From positions 1,178,001 to 1,242,000 of the forward strand of contig JAUKTV010000008.1 in assembly GCA_030549205.1 (NCBI GenBank): DNA of 64,000 nt. Reading direction: 5' to 3'. This document shows positions 11,776 through 22,758 of this stretch, in pieces. A program made the translations under genes and the position numbers. Numbering within the stretch: position 1 is the first letter of the stretch; each line of letters begins with the position of its first letter. The stretch comes from Apiosordaria backusii. Its lineage: Eukaryota > Ascomycota > Sordariomycetes > Sordariales > Lasiosphaeriaceae. The notes beneath the pieces are model-generated. The model made no database searches. It saw only the letters and a list, made by a program, of their open reading frames with translations, and was not told the DNA's origin.

Positions 11776-12102
11776 ATGACCCAAAAGACTCGACCCATCC
11801 AGCGGTTTGCCCAGGCTGTATCAAAATGCACTGCTGAGGTGGGGATCCTCATGCCAACATTTGAAGTACAAGACGATTGTTGACAGTGAAAGCAGGCCAC
11901 GGTATACGGACAATGCGTGGTGGCCGACTACAACTCTGTACACAAGAACCAATGTGCCAAAGAGTTCATGGCGCTAAAGAACTGTTATCTGGTATGTACC
12001 CCTCGTTTGCCCCTTATGGTTGCCCAGCTACAGCTGCAAAACAACACAAGTCAAGTCTCTTACACATTTGCCACACAGGCTGCCGCGAAAGGGGGTAAAT
12101 AG
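11776..12102 (+). CDS. NDUFAF8: Twin-CX9C mitochondrial protein, NDUFAF8-like complex I assembly factor
   Basis: Three small exons (11776-11838, 11896-11991, 12079-12102) encode 60 residues; the gene is too fragmented to appear as one reading frame. Spliced, it contains exactly two CX9C motifs: C18 to C28 spanning the first splice junction, and C52... more precisely the second pair CAKEFMALKNC at residues 41-51. The order YGQC, 12 residues, CAKEF-x-ALK-x-C, then an AAAK tail matches human NDUFAF8 (YGRC...CAREFEALRSC...AAAAKK). Twin CX9C proteins are oxidised by Mia40 in the intermembrane space; NDUFAF8 partners NDUFAF5 in complex I assembly. Intron 1 is 57 bases with a weak GTGGGG donor. That donor is supported because only this junction creates the first CX9C. 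Intron 2 is GTATGT...CAG. Filamentous fungi have complex I, so the role fits. It converges with the IleRS gene, 107 bases away. Confidence 0.85.
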
Positions 12103-12209
12103 AAATAAGAAAAAAAAAACCAAGTCACATCAAACATAGGAAGCCTTCGGTGTCTATACGTTCCTTTTATTTTTGCTACACGCCTAAACTACCGGATATC
12201 ATGAAACTC

Positions 12210-15200
12210 TCAAAGCTTGAGGAGACGCAGCAAGAAAGTAGCCTTTTGTACTTCCTGTTCTTCCTCGGCAATGATGCCCTCCTCCTGCTTCTCGGGGATG
12301 TTGCCCTCGATATGGGTAACCTCATGCTTGTCAATCGGCCTCCGCAGAGCCCTGGCAATGGTCTCATTATGCGACTCAAATACCTTCTCAAGCCCAGTGT
12401 TCTCAGGATCGCTGAGCACTCTGTACTCCATCTTGATATCATCTGTGACCTGGAGTCCAGCCTTCTTGCGGAGACGCTGCACTCTGTTGATGATCTCACG
12501 GGCGAGACCCTCCTCGGCAAGGCCGGGGTAAATCTCAGCATCGAGAATGGTGAGGACATCGTTGTCAGTGTTGGTCTCAAGGTCCTTGGAAGACCCGTCC
12601 TCCTTCAACCCACGCTTGACAACCAGATCGCCAGCCTCGAGGGTGATGCCGTCAACCACCAACTTGCCCGTCTGAGTGTAGGCATACGCCTCATCGCTGG
12701 TGACATTTGGCAGCGCCTTCTTGACCTTGCCCATATCCTTCTTGAGCTTCTTGCCAAGCACGGGCCAATCGGCCGTGACGCTGTACTGCACACCATACTG
12801 TGCCTCATCCGAGGTCAGCACAAGGTCACGGACATTGAGCTCCTCAGTGATGTAGTCCTGGAGTGATCGCACGTCTTCCAGATACTGTGGGTCGTGGTGA
12901 ATGACAATAAGCGTCTTAAGAGGCTGCTTGAGGCCGATGGTGCGTCTCTCGCGAGAGTATCTGCCCAACTCAATAACCTTCTGCATGCGCTGTACTCTCC
13001 GCTCAATGTCAGGGTTGAAAAGCTCCTGTCTGACCTCGGGGAAGGGGAGGAAATGAACGCTGCGAGAATCCTTGCCCCGGAGCTTCTCAGGGATGGCAGG
13101 AAGAAGCTTCAGGTAGATGGTATCGGTGAGGAATGGGGTGAAAGGTGCCAAACCACGGCAAAGCGTGAAAAGCACCTCAAAAAGAGTGTTGAGGGCGTGG
13201 AGAGTGTCTTCAAGACCATTCTCGCCCTTCAACCGCTTCCGGTTGAAGCGAATGTACCAGTTGGTGGTGTTGTCAATCAGCTCAAGAAGCTTGGGCACAA
13301 CGGTATACAAACGGTAGGCTATGTTGATAGTCAGCACATTGGGCAGGTTTGGGCGAGATGAGAACCACTGTTACTTACCAGCCATCTCCTCATTGACAAA
13401 CTTGAGCAGACTTTGGCAGCTTGCCAGGACCCACTTGTCCATAACATTGGTATTGGTCGACTCCATGCTGGGGTCGAACTTGTAGTCGATGTTCTCGACC
13501 TTCTTGAGCAGAGCAACCTGGCCCTCACAAAAGCGATAGCTATTCCAGAAGGGCAGGAGAACCTTGGCCACAACCTCCTTGACACCAGACTCCTTGAAAC
13601 GGAGAGGCTCAGCCCTCACAACAGGCGAGTTGATGAGATACAGGCGGAGAGCATCAGAACCGTACTTGGACATGACGACGGTAGGATCTGGGTAGTTCTT
13701 GAGACGCTTTGACATCTTCTTGCCATCCTCGGCAAGCACAATGCCGTTGACGACGCAGTTCTTGAAAGGAGAAATACCAAAGAGATGAGTGCCAAGAACA
13801 AGAAGAGTGTAGAACCAGCCTCTGGTCTGATCAAGACCCTCCGCAATGAAGTCACCAGGGAAGCTCTTCTCAAACTCCTCCTTGTTCTCAAAGGGATAGT
13901 GCTTGCTGGCATAAGGCATGCTGCCAGACTCAAACCAACAGTCAAAGACCTCCTCAACGCGCTTGAGAGTGCCCTTGCCCTTCTTGCTGGGGATGGTGAT
14001 GTGATCGATCTTGTGACGGTGAAGATCGGTAATCTCACCCTCATAACCACTCAGCTCCTTGAGTTCCTCAATGCTGCCAATGCAGACACGCTCTTCCCCG
14101 TCATCGCTGATCCACAAAGGAATAGGCGTACCCCAATACCGGTTCCGGGACACGTTCCAGTCGCGAGCGTTGGCAATCCAGCTGGCAAAGCGCTTCTCCT
14201 TGACAAACGAGGGAACCCAGTGCGAGCCCTCAATGTTCTCGAGCATTTGAGGAATGATCTTGGGGATGCGGATGAACCACGAAGGCACGGCCTTGTAGAT
14301 GAGGGGGGTATCAGAACGGTAACACATCGGGTACGAATGCTTGTACTGAGACTCAACGATGAGTCTGCCAGTGCCCTTCAAGTGCTTGATAATCTCCTTG
14401 TCGGCCTTCTTAACGTGCAGGCCGGCGAAATCAGACACCTTGCTGGTGAAGACACCGGAGTCATCGACCGGGTCAGGAGGGGGTCGCTTCTCGGTGACAA
14501 TGCCAGCCTCAACGGCAACGTTATAATCGTCCTCACCGAATGCCGGGGCTTGGTGGACAATACCAGTACCACTTTCGGCCGTGACATAGTCGGCATTGAG
14601 GAGCTTGAAGGCGACATCCTTGTATTCCTCATAGAAGTAATCGAAAGGCGGCAGATACTTCCAGCCGAGCATCTCCTTGCCCTTGTACTTGGCCAGAACC
14701 TTGAACTTGGCCTTCTTGGGGTCCTTGTAGAGCGTCGAAAGCAGCTTCTCGAGGATGATGAAGTTCTTTCCAGTTTTCTCGTCGGCAATCTTGACGTACT
14801 CGAAGTCGGGATGCGCCGCCAGACCAGTATGCGATGGTAGGGTCCAGGGAGTTGTTGTCCAGGCGAGAAAATTGGTCTCGGGGTCGTCAACGAGGGGGAA
14901 TGCGACGACGACAGCGGGATCTGTCACATCCTGGTAGTTTTGGTTCGCTTCGAAGTTGCTCAGGGCAGTGGTGAGAGCGGTTGAGTAAGGCATCACACGG
15001 TAGCCCTGGTATACCTCGCCCTTGTCGAACAGCTGCTTGAACAACCACCATTCTGATTCCATGAAGGTAGGGTCCATGGTTTTGTAATCGTTGTCAAAGT
15101 CGATCCAGCGACCTAGCCTCTCGATGGTGTGCCTCCACTCCTCAGAATATCTCATGACGATACCACGGCACTCCTCGTTGTACTTCTCCAGACCCATCTC

Positions 15201-15586
15201 CATCACGGCGGCCTTGCCGGAGATACCGAGCTTCTTGTCGATCTCATGTTCAATAGGAAGGCCGTGGGTGTCCCAACCGAAGCGACGCTCGACATGGAAG
15301 CCATTCATGGACCAGTATCTTGGGATAATGTCCTTGATGGTGGAAGCGAGGAGATGGCCATAGTGAGGCAGGCCCGTTGCGAATGGGGGGCCATCGTAGA
15401 AGGTGTAGTTGGGATTCCCGGCGGAGAGCTCGACCTATGTCATCTATAAGCACACGCACCACAGCAAGGTGTATGGGTTAGCGCCTTGATCGCGCCAGAC
15501 GGTGTGCGCACCTGTCTCTCAAAGGCCTTGATCTCGCGCCATCTTTGGATGGTGGCCTCCTCCTCCTTCGGAAAATCAATCGACAT
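12210..15586 (-). CDS. ils1: Isoleucyl-tRNA synthetase, cytosolic (class Ia)
   Basis: Three exons: 15586-15512, 15434-13379 and 13318-12210, total 1079 residues (yeast Ils1 has 1072). Start MSIDFPKEEE matches the FPKEEE opening of eukaryotic cytosolic enzymes. Exon 2 begins VELSAGNPNYTF, and the ATP-binding HIGH motif is HYGH at 49-52. The WDTHGLPIE block follows. The CP1 editing domain has TTTPWTLPSH near 217 and GTGIVHQAPAFGEDD near 314-329. The KMSKR loop is at 598-602, and the anticodon-binding helical domain starts around AYRLYTVVPKLLELID, split by intron 2 (GTAAGT...TAG). Intron 1 has an unusual GTGCGC donor but a good CTAAC branch site and restores the family sequence exactly. The frame stays open for about 100 codons upstream of the ATG without another ATG. 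Function: charges tRNA-Ile and edits valine. Confidence 0.97.
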
Positions 15587-16407
15587 CTTGAAACCAATGC
15601 GCTCGCAGAAATCGCACTGGTAACGAGGGAGGGGCTTAAAAATCAGTACTTGGTCCTGTCGAGAAGAAGGAAAAAGAGAGTAAGGGAGAGCAAAGGCTCT
15701 AGGTATAAGAAAAAGACGGACCTGACTCACTGGGAATAGAGGCGGTGCAGAGGTATCGGTAGTCTGAAAGAAAGGCAACAAATTAATTTCAAAGTCAAAG
15801 TGTGACTCGAAATTCGAGACGATGCGCCGGCCTCTGCCGCAGTCAACTTTTGGAGGGGTTGACTGCGGGGTTGAATTGGACGGGTCTGACAACAGCCTTG
15901 CAGCGCCCCGCTAAAATCAACCCAATTGACTGTTAGAGAGCAACTCCGTCAAACGCCGAGATCACCGCTATTCTCAGCCTCACATCCATCGTCCAGTAAG
16001 TAGCTTCCTAACACTGACAAGGGCTTTGATAGGCCTGTGATCCATACCCCTTAGCGCCCGTGCCGACCAGCGGCAGGAACAACAACACCCTGTGCTGTGA
16101 CGGATTGAGGTGCCCATCACAACAATTACCCCTTTTCAAGCTGACCATTGTGTGTTGGGGCCAGATCGGGCTTTGTCAGACTTCTTTTTGAAGAGCAAAA
16201 TGCGCCCTGTGTGAGCGAGCACTTGTACCCTCTCTGTCGCTAAACTGGGGATCCAACACCGCTTGTCGATAAGACCACCTCTTGGCCCCAAGGTGCCCGC
16301 CAAGGCTTGTTTCCCGTCTCCGATACTGTACATACATACATCATCTCGACCTTCTCCGAATCTGGTTGTAGAACTTGCGCTTCGCTGCGCCAGCGGCTTC
16401 CGACAAG
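15587..16407. other. Divergent promoter region between ils1 and hym1
   Basis: About 820 bases. Frames on both strands enter it from the genes but have no ATG or family similarity. No RNA gene recognised. Confidence 0.5.
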
Positions 16408-17695
16408 ATGTCATTCTTTTTGGGCGGACGCGCACAAGGACGAATGCTACCGACCTGCCCAAGCAGGCGAGGGAACATGTCACCAAGCTGGAAGGGCCGC
16501 AAGGGGGGCCAAAGGTAAACATTGGTGATCCTACAATGCGCCCGGCAGAATCTAACCACCAACACGCAGGCCGATGAACTAGCAAAGGTCCTATCGCAAA
16601 TCAAGATGATTCTCCAAGGCACACCTGGTATGCTTTTTGTCCATTTAACCCTCACCAGACCGGCGAACTAAACCCCAAGCTTCCAGAAGCAGAACCCTCC
16701 CCCGAACAAATCTACCAATTAATCACCGGCATGATCGAAGAAGACGTCCTCTACCTCCTCGCCGCCAACCTCCACCGCCTCCCCTTCGAATCCCGAAAAG
16801 ACACCCAAGTCATCTTCTCCTACATCTTCCGCTTCCGGCCCCCGCCGGCCCTCAGAAACCCGAACCCTTCGCCCTGGCCTGGGTGGTAGAAAAGAGACCG
16901 CAGGTGCTGGTCGAGCTGTGCAAGGCGTACGACCACAAGGAGAGCGCGACGCCGGCCGGGACGGTGCTGCGCGAGGTGCTCAAGAACGAGACCGCCGCGG
17001 CGGTAATACTGTACGATGACGGCGATGAGATCGGGTCAAGCGCGCGGGGCGTGGGCGGGATCAATCAAGACAGACCGCAGACAGGGAACGGCGTCTTTTG
17101 GAAATTTTTCGGGTGGATAGATAAAAGCTCCTTTGAGGTGGCGGCGGATGCTTTTACTACGTTTAGAGTATGTCCCCCCCTTTTTTCCCTGTCTCATACA
17201 CCCCTATACATACTAACTGTCTCGAAAAAGGAACTCCTCACGAAACACAAAGACATCGTCCCGAAATACCTCGCCGTCAATTTCGACTTGTTCTTCTCCC
17301 GATACAATTCCGTTCTAGTCCAATCCAACAGCTACGTCACCAAGCGGCAGTCCATCAAGCTCCTCGGGGAGATTTTACTCGATCGATCAAACTACAACGT
17401 CATGACCGCCTATGTCGACAGGGGGGAGCACCTGAAAATCTGCATGAACCTCTTGCGGGACGACCGAAAGATGGTGCAGTACGAGGGGTTCCACGTGTTC
17501 AAGGTGTTTGTGGCGAACCCGCACAAGAGCGTGCCGGTGCAAAAGATTTTGCTGATGAACAGGGAGAAGCTGCTGCATTTTTTGAGTCATTTTTTGGAGG
17601 ACAGGACGGATGACGAGCAGTTTATTGACGAGAGGGAGTTTTTGATCAAGCAGATAAGGAATATGCCGAGCCAGCCTGTTCAGCCGCATCGGTAG
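16408..17695 (+). CDS. hym1: HYM1/Mo25 scaffold protein, with two apparent one-base frameshifts
   Basis: Exons 16408-16514, 16570-16627, 16687-17167 and 17231-17695. The family sequence runs through all four: FGRTRTRTNATDLPKQ, LSQIKMILQGTPEAEPSPEQIYQLI, LLAANLHRLPFESRKDTQVIFSYIFRFRP, then VEKRPQVLVELCKAYDHKES and ELLTKHKDIVPKYLAVNFDLFFSRYNSVL to the C terminus at NMPSQPVQPHR. Mo25 proteins are armadillo-like scaffolds that activate GCK-family kinases; in fungi HYM1 acts in the MOR/RAM network controlling septation and hyphal growth. As written the gene is broken twice. The ATG at 16408 leads into the wrong frame because a T run (16417-16421) is one base short, and a C run (16849-16851) is one short before VEKRPQ. 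Adding one base to each gives 370 residues with all exons in phase. I treat these as base-calling errors, not as evidence of a pseudogene. Confidence 0.9.
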
Positions 17696-18951
17696 GGACG
17701 AGGGGGGGACGGTTGGGGGTGGGTTTGAGGTTAGTTGGTGGCGGGGGTTGGGGGGGTTACCTATCTATCTTGGTCAGGGATGGATGGGTGGATGGGATGG
17801 AGTTGTATGGGATGGAATTGGGGAATCAAATGGGCTGTTGTGTATTGGCTTTGTTTGTGTATGAATGGCTGGTTAGGGTTGGTTGGTTGGTTGGGCTGGG
17901 TTTAGGTGTTGGGTTTTTGCATCACATGTGAGAAATGGGAGTTTTTTAGAAGAAGAGAGGGAGAAATAAATGGTAATGTAATTACCTAGAGAGAGTAGGA
18001 GAGATAAAGTACTGGGAAAGCCAGATACAAAATCAATATGGTTTCCTGTTGGGATGGGAATGGCTTTGTGTTGTATAAATAAAGGGGTGAGGTGTCAAGG
18101 TTAGTGTTTGATGAGGGAGAAGGGGAGAGTAGAACATTATGGAGACACCGTTATACATCTTTGTTAAAGAAATGAGAGGAAATCTAATGTAATCTGGGTT
18201 GGAATTTCGCTCAACGATTCTCTAGGATAATATAGTATCAACGTTGTGACGAACCCCGTTCACCTGAAGGACCACGGCTGACAGAAAGTCGGACAGTCGA
18301 TGATTTGGAGCATGGACATGCCTTAGACGATTATGGTTATTGGTCTTTTTCATTTCACACAAAACTGCAGTTGTAAATACTCAAAGATAATAGAAAAGGC
18401 AGCGTCATTGTTGGCTGTATGTGTCTACCTATTTAAAGCATGTGTCAGGTTTCTTGCAACAGTATCATGAACCCATTGCCAGCCATATACGTAGTTCCTG
18501 TGAGTTAAAGAAAGCTCAGTGCCAAAGGAAGACGATAATTCTCGGCTAAGGTACTAAGCTTCAACCCGAGCCATGTCCTTGAAAGCGCTGTAATTTCGCA
18601 TGATCTGATCTGAGCTCAAATTCCGTATTTAGCCATGCAAGAAGCCTTCGCAACAATTCTTCCCTTTCAAGGACTTTCGTTTTGTTTGTTTCCTTCCACC
18701 TTCGCTCTGATTCCTCCCTCCAACTTTTCACCCATGTTCTTCGGAAAATCCTTGACCGTTTTCACCAGACCGCGTCCCCCCCTTTTCCTCATGTACCTCT
18801 GAAGATTTCATCCATGTATTGATCAGGCTCCATCCGAACCCGAGATTCTCCCGCTGGGACGCTTTTGTTTCGTACTAAAGCCAAAGTTCCATAATAATAC
18901 AGTCGATGGCGTTGTAAACCATCACAAATTGATAAAGAGGGCGATCGCCAC
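17696..18951. other. Intergenic region between convergent hym1 and AT-hook genes
   Basis: The first 250 bases are G/T-rich (GGTTGG-like runs), continuing the G-rich 3' end of hym1; the rest is of mixed composition. No gene or RNA recognised. Confidence 0.5.
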
Positions 18952-20958
18952 TCAGTTTGAGCGTGGCTCAGCAAAATCTCCCCACAGCCAATCTTGAGTA
19001 GGCCACTCAGGCCCCTTATCCTTCCTCGCCTCCCCGCTGAGCTCGTTGAGCTGGTCATCACCGGGCACAGAGATCATAGCATTCTCGAAAGCCATGTGTC
19101 CCTCTCTGGCAGTGTAGAACTGAATAGTTCCAACCTGCGCTTTGTGCTGGATCTTCTCGGTGAAAATATCCTTGATTCGATAGACGAAGTAGAGAGTATG
19201 CAGCTCCGACGAACTCGACTGTGACACCTTGCGGTGTTTGGACGGGATTTCGACATCGATGTCATTTGAAGCCTTGCGCTTGTGGGAAATAGCAGTCCCA
19301 TTCCCGAGCATGGCGGAGGTGGCAACCTCCTTGCCCTTGCCCTTGCCCTTGCCGTTCGAGGGGTTCTTGTCCTCCAATAGAGCTATCTCATCCTCATCGT
19401 CATCTTGGTCCACAATGTCAGAGAGCACAAGGCCCTGCTGTTCGATCCGTTCCTGCTTAAGGACATACTGCCGGACCTTCTGCTCTGTCAGGGCAAATCT
19501 CATCACGCCACTCCACCGGCTGAGCTCAAGGGAGCCAGCCAGCATGTCATCCCCGCCGTCGGTGGCGAACTTGACGGTAAGTCGGCCTGGGTGGACCTTA
19601 TCACCCACGATGGCGTAGCTGACGTTGTAATCACCCACAAGGGAAGCAAGGAGTGGATTAGTGATGGTCGTCGTGTAAGACTTGTCAACTGCAGGTTTGG
19701 TGGCTGAGTCGGTTGTCGTAGTCTTGGGAAATGATATTCTTGAGACTGTCTTCCTGGAAGCCCCAAAGCCCCGGAGCCGTTTCTTGGGGTTCTGGACGTC
19801 TGTTTGGTCGAGGGGGGCTCCTCTCTTCTCTAAGATGGTAGGCTGAGAGGGAGGAGGGGAGGGAGACCGGGAAGGCGAAGGAGAGGGCTCGTAGTCCTCA
19901 TCCTCATCCAGATCGTCCTCGTCCTGTATGATGAAATCGCGCAAGCCCGCAGTGATCTCAGCCTTGTCCTCAATCTGACCGTCAACGGCCTCGGTATCGG
20001 CTTCATAACCACCAGCAAGCTCCTCGGTATTGCTATTCGTGACGGCTTCCGTCAGACTGACAGAGCTGGAGCTATTCTTCTTGGGCCGTCCACGGCCCCT
20101 TTTGGCAGTGGAAGTAGTCGTGTCAGTAGGGCTGGTATTGGTGATAGGCTGGTTAGAAAACGCCTGAGCAACTTGAGAAGGCCCAGTTCTATCCCGAGAC
20201 CCCGTAGCGACACTTTTGGTAGGGGTGTCGGACTTTCTTGGACGCCCTCGGCCACGCTTGACGGGGACATTGCCGTTGTTGGAGTCGTTCACCTCCCCAT
20301 TCAAAGTCCTATGAGTGTCCTCGGCAACATCAAGTGACTTCTCATCTGAGGCAACCGCTTTTGTGTCCGCGGTCTCAGCTTTTTTGGGACGGCCAGGGCC
20401 ACGACGAGAAGCTGGAGCCAATCTTCCCAGGCGGGACCCGTCGGAAAGTTTATGGATCTCGGCGCGCAGTTCATCTTTGGCCGCATTGATCATGACTGCC
20501 GTGACTGGACTTTTCCGAGAACTGTCACTCGCACCTTCCTCGGGAGAAGAAACAGCTGCTGCGATTATCTTCTTGGGACGACCACGCGGACGAGGAGCTG
20601 TCGGAAGTTGCTTGGATGGCGTGGCTTCCTCGGAAGCAGCGTCCCTCTCAAGCTGAGCCTCTCGCTGCAATCTGGCAGCTTCCAGGGCCTGCTTGGACCG
20701 GTGGTGAGGCTTCTTCTTCGGGCGACCGCGGGAACGAGGCGTGGGAACAGGTTGCACAGGCTCAGATGATTGAACGCTCTGTTGCTCGGCAGTAGTGGCA
20801 TTTTTTCTGGGGCGACCCCGAGAACGGGGAGTAGGTTGTCCCATGCCCTCGGTGCCGACAGCCGCCGTAGTAGGCCGACCAGGGGTGCGCGCCTGGTAAA
20901 TCGTTAATAATGATGTTATACCAGAAGATCTGGAGTATGATTGGGAGAGACTTACCAT
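18952..20958 (-). CDS. AT-hook chromatin protein (six AT-hooks)
   Basis: Two exons: the start codon alone (20958-20956) and 20892-18952. The 63-base intron has a GTAAGT donor immediately after ATG and a CAG acceptor, so the protein begins MARTPGRPTTAAVG and has 647 residues. Residues about 20-270 contain six AT-hooks with a GRP core flanked by basic residues (RGRPRKN, RGRPKKK, RGRPKKI, PGRPKKA, RGRPRKS, RGRPKKN), spaced by about 30-50 residues. AT-hooks insert in the minor groove of AT-rich DNA. An acidic segment (EDDLDEDEDYE) follows. A C-terminal region of about 250 residues is conserved-looking (VGDYNVSYAIVGDKVHPGRLTVKF, then WPTQDWLWGDFAEPRSN) and interrupted by a Gly-Lys stretch. I do not recognise that C-terminal domain. 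Inferred role: DNA-binding nuclear protein of unknown target. Confidence 0.8.
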   Translation of the reverse strand: MVSLSQSYSRSSGITSLLTIYQARTPGRPTTAAVGTEGMGQPTPRSRGRPRKNATTAEQQSVQSSEPVQPVPTPRSRGRPKKKPHHRSKQALEAARLQREAQLERDAASEEATPSKQLPTAPRPRGRPKKIIAAAVSSPEEGASDSSRKSPVTAVMINAAKDELRAEIHKLSDGSRLGRLAPASRRGPGRPKKAETADTKAVASDEKSLDVAEDTHRTLNGEVNDSNNGNVPVKRGRGRPRKSDTPTKSVATGSRDRTGPSQVAQAFSNQPITNTSPTDTTTSTAKRGRGRPKKNSSSSVSLTEAVTNSNTEELAGGYEADTEAVDGQIEDKAEITAGLRDFIIQDEDDLDEDEDYEPSPSPSRSPSPPPSQPTILEKRGAPLDQTDVQNPKKRLRGFGASRKTVSRISFPKTTTTDSATKPAVDKSYTTTITNPLLASLVGDYNVSYAIVGDKVHPGRLTVKFATDGGDDMLAGSLELSRWSGVMRFALTEQKVRQYVLKQERIEQQGLVLSDIVDQDDDEDEIALLEDKNPSNGKGKGKGKEVATSAMLGNGTAISHKRKASNDIDVEIPSKHRKVSQSSSSELHTLYFVYRIKDIFTEKIQHKAQVGTIQFYTAREGHMAFENAMISVPGDDQLNELSGEARKDKGPEWPTQDWLWGDFAEPRSN

Positions 20959-21612
20959 TGTAAATACCGCTGATTTTACCGGGATGGGTTTGCAAATCTG
21001 GGCCGAGCAAACGGAGGCTTTGGTTGACCCAGGCAAAGCCTCAAGAGATGGGAGTTGTAAAATAAAAGTGGTGGTGAGGAATTCAAGAGTGCCCATAAAA
21101 GAAGAGGGAGCTTCGAGGTGCGGGGGCGGGAAGTAAAGAATGTGAGGAAGATAAGTGATAATAGCAGGCAGCTGTGTTTTTTTTTGGGGAAGAAAGAGCT
21201 TTGTGAAGGCAAGCACGGTGGACGTACTCTCGATTATGTATTTGACAGGACGTGAAAAGTAAGAGAATTTCACTGTAAAGAGGTGGATTTCTTATTTTAT
21301 TAGTTGGCTTAACCCTCTGGCGCCATTCCCTAAATTCCGAGTATCATAAACCCAAGAGACTTTCCGACATCCCTTAAAAAGATGGGCAAACCAGGCTACA
21401 TCTCGGCGTGGAATCATATCCAGCATCGGTAAGAGTCATCGGGAGCTACTCCATATATTCAGGTGGAGTTTCTGGAGGCATGGCTTCGATAAAACGTTGG
21501 AGGCTGACCCAAGCAGCTTCGGCGTGGAAAGTCTAATCCGAGAACCCATACAGACCCTCCTCTTCACTCCTCCCACCCCCCTCCTCCAGATCCTTTCCCT
21601 TCCAACTCACCC
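20959..21612. other. Intergenic region: AT-hook gene leader and F-box 3' flank
   Basis: The AT-hook frame stays open upstream of its ATG, but the splice site at that ATG makes a longer start unlikely. No other gene seen. Confidence 0.4.
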
Positions 21613-22758
21613 TCAAGAAATATCCCCCTCCCTCGAGAAACACTCCCCCTCCCCGCTCAACCACTTCCCCAGATGTATCCTCTCCACCGTCCCATCCCTC
21701 ACACACTCATCCGTCAGCGCATTCCACACATGCACCTCCCCACTCGGCGCCAAATGCACCAGCTCCACCCTCGGGTCCACCGGCAACGCGCTGACCATCC
21801 TCCTCATCGCCCTTCTCATCGCGGACGCGAGAACGCCAGTATACCAACTCTTATCCAAGGGGTCATATTCATGTGTGGTGAGCCTTTTGGGCACACGACC
21901 GGTTTCCCCCAAGCACATGTTCGCAGTATTGAGCTTGGGGTTCACCTTTGACACTGGTAGGTGGAGGTTAATCCTGAGGTTCCTCACCGAGTATACTTGC
22001 CCTTTGTTCAAAGGTCCTAGGACATCAGGGCAGATTTTTTCCGTCCTGATTTTGAGGGTGTGGAGTCTTGACAGTAAGGGACGGAGTATGACGCAGAGGT
22101 GGGTGTGGCGGTTGGTGTGGCGGTTGTCCCATTCGACGAATGTCCCGTTCAAGTCCAGGTCGAGGGAGGTGATGCTGCTCCAGGGGGCATACTCTGGTGG
22201 TGTTTTTCCATCTGAGAATATGGAGGAAGATAATCCGCTGATCAAAGGCTTGAGGCTTGTGATGGGCAAGGTATTTCTTCGGACCTTGGGCCAACCTCTC
22301 CACCTCCCTCTGGTGTGGCCACGCGTCACAAAACAGATGGTCTTCAGTCGTTCAAAGCCGGAGAGCATATCGTAGAATTTTATGAGGTTGGATTGGGTCC
22401 TGTACCGGTAGATGATCTCTCGGTATCCTTCTTGTTTGTAGGTAGGAGACTTTGATGCGATGGTCACGGAGCGGAGGGATTCACGGAGGCGAAGCCTGGT
22501 TTTGTCCATGGCTGGAGATTTGCTGTGGACGATACGGCTGATGATGCGGGGGGTGTACTCGATTCTGTTGTCGAGGTTGCGGATGGCGAGGGAGTGCCAT
22601 TGCTTGCAGACGGTGAGACGGCGGATATCTTCCTGGAAGAACGATGGGATGAGGATGTCGAGGACCATGAGCCAGATCTCGGGGGGTAGATGGGGGGTGT
22701 GGGGGGTGGTGTCCATTTCTTTAGTTCCCATGGTGGTTGTGTACTGTTTACGGCCCAT
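21613..22758 (-). CDS. F-box domain protein
   Basis: Single exon, 381 residues from the ATG at 22758; an alternative start is the Met at residue 16. Residues about 23-62 match the fungal F-box: LPPEIWLMVLDILIPSF, then RLTVCKQWHSLAIRNL, ending in the typical W-x-x-L-A pattern. F-box proteins are substrate receptors of SCF ubiquitin ligases, binding Skp1 through this segment. The remainder has leucine-spaced beta-like blocks (SITSLDLDLNGTF, LHTLKIRTEKI, VRNLRINLHL) that could be irregular leucine-rich repeats, a usual partner of F-boxes in fungi. Substrate unknown. The end of the gene is G-rich on its coding strand. It is divergent from the YggS gene. Confidence 0.75.
   Translation of the reverse strand: MGRKQYTTTMGTKEMDTTPHTPHLPPEIWLMVLDILIPSFFQEDIRRLTVCKQWHSLAIRNLDNRIEYTPRIISRIVHSKSPAMDKTRLRLRESLRSVTIASKSPTYKQEGYREIIYRYRTQSNLIKFYDMLSGFERLKTICFVTRGHTRGRWRGWPKVRRNTLPITSLKPLISGLSSSIFSDGKTPPEYAPWSSITSLDLDLNGTFVEWDNRHTNRHTHLCVILRPLLSRLHTLKIRTEKICPDVLGPLNKGQVYSVRNLRINLHLPVSKVNPKLNTANMCLGETGRVPKRLTTHEYDPLDKSWYTGVLASAMRRAMRRMVSALPVDPRVELVHLAPSGEVHVWNALTDECVRDGTVERIHLGKWLSGEGECFSREGDIS

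Noticed and set aside
13785..14840. 351-codon plus-strand frame opposite ils1
   Set aside because: Antisense shadow of the catalytic core of IleRS.
16408..17695. hym1 as a pseudogene
   Set aside because: Both breaks are one-base deficits in homopolymers, splice sites and all conserved blocks are intact, and the same error type recurs in five other genes; a sequencing cause is more likely.
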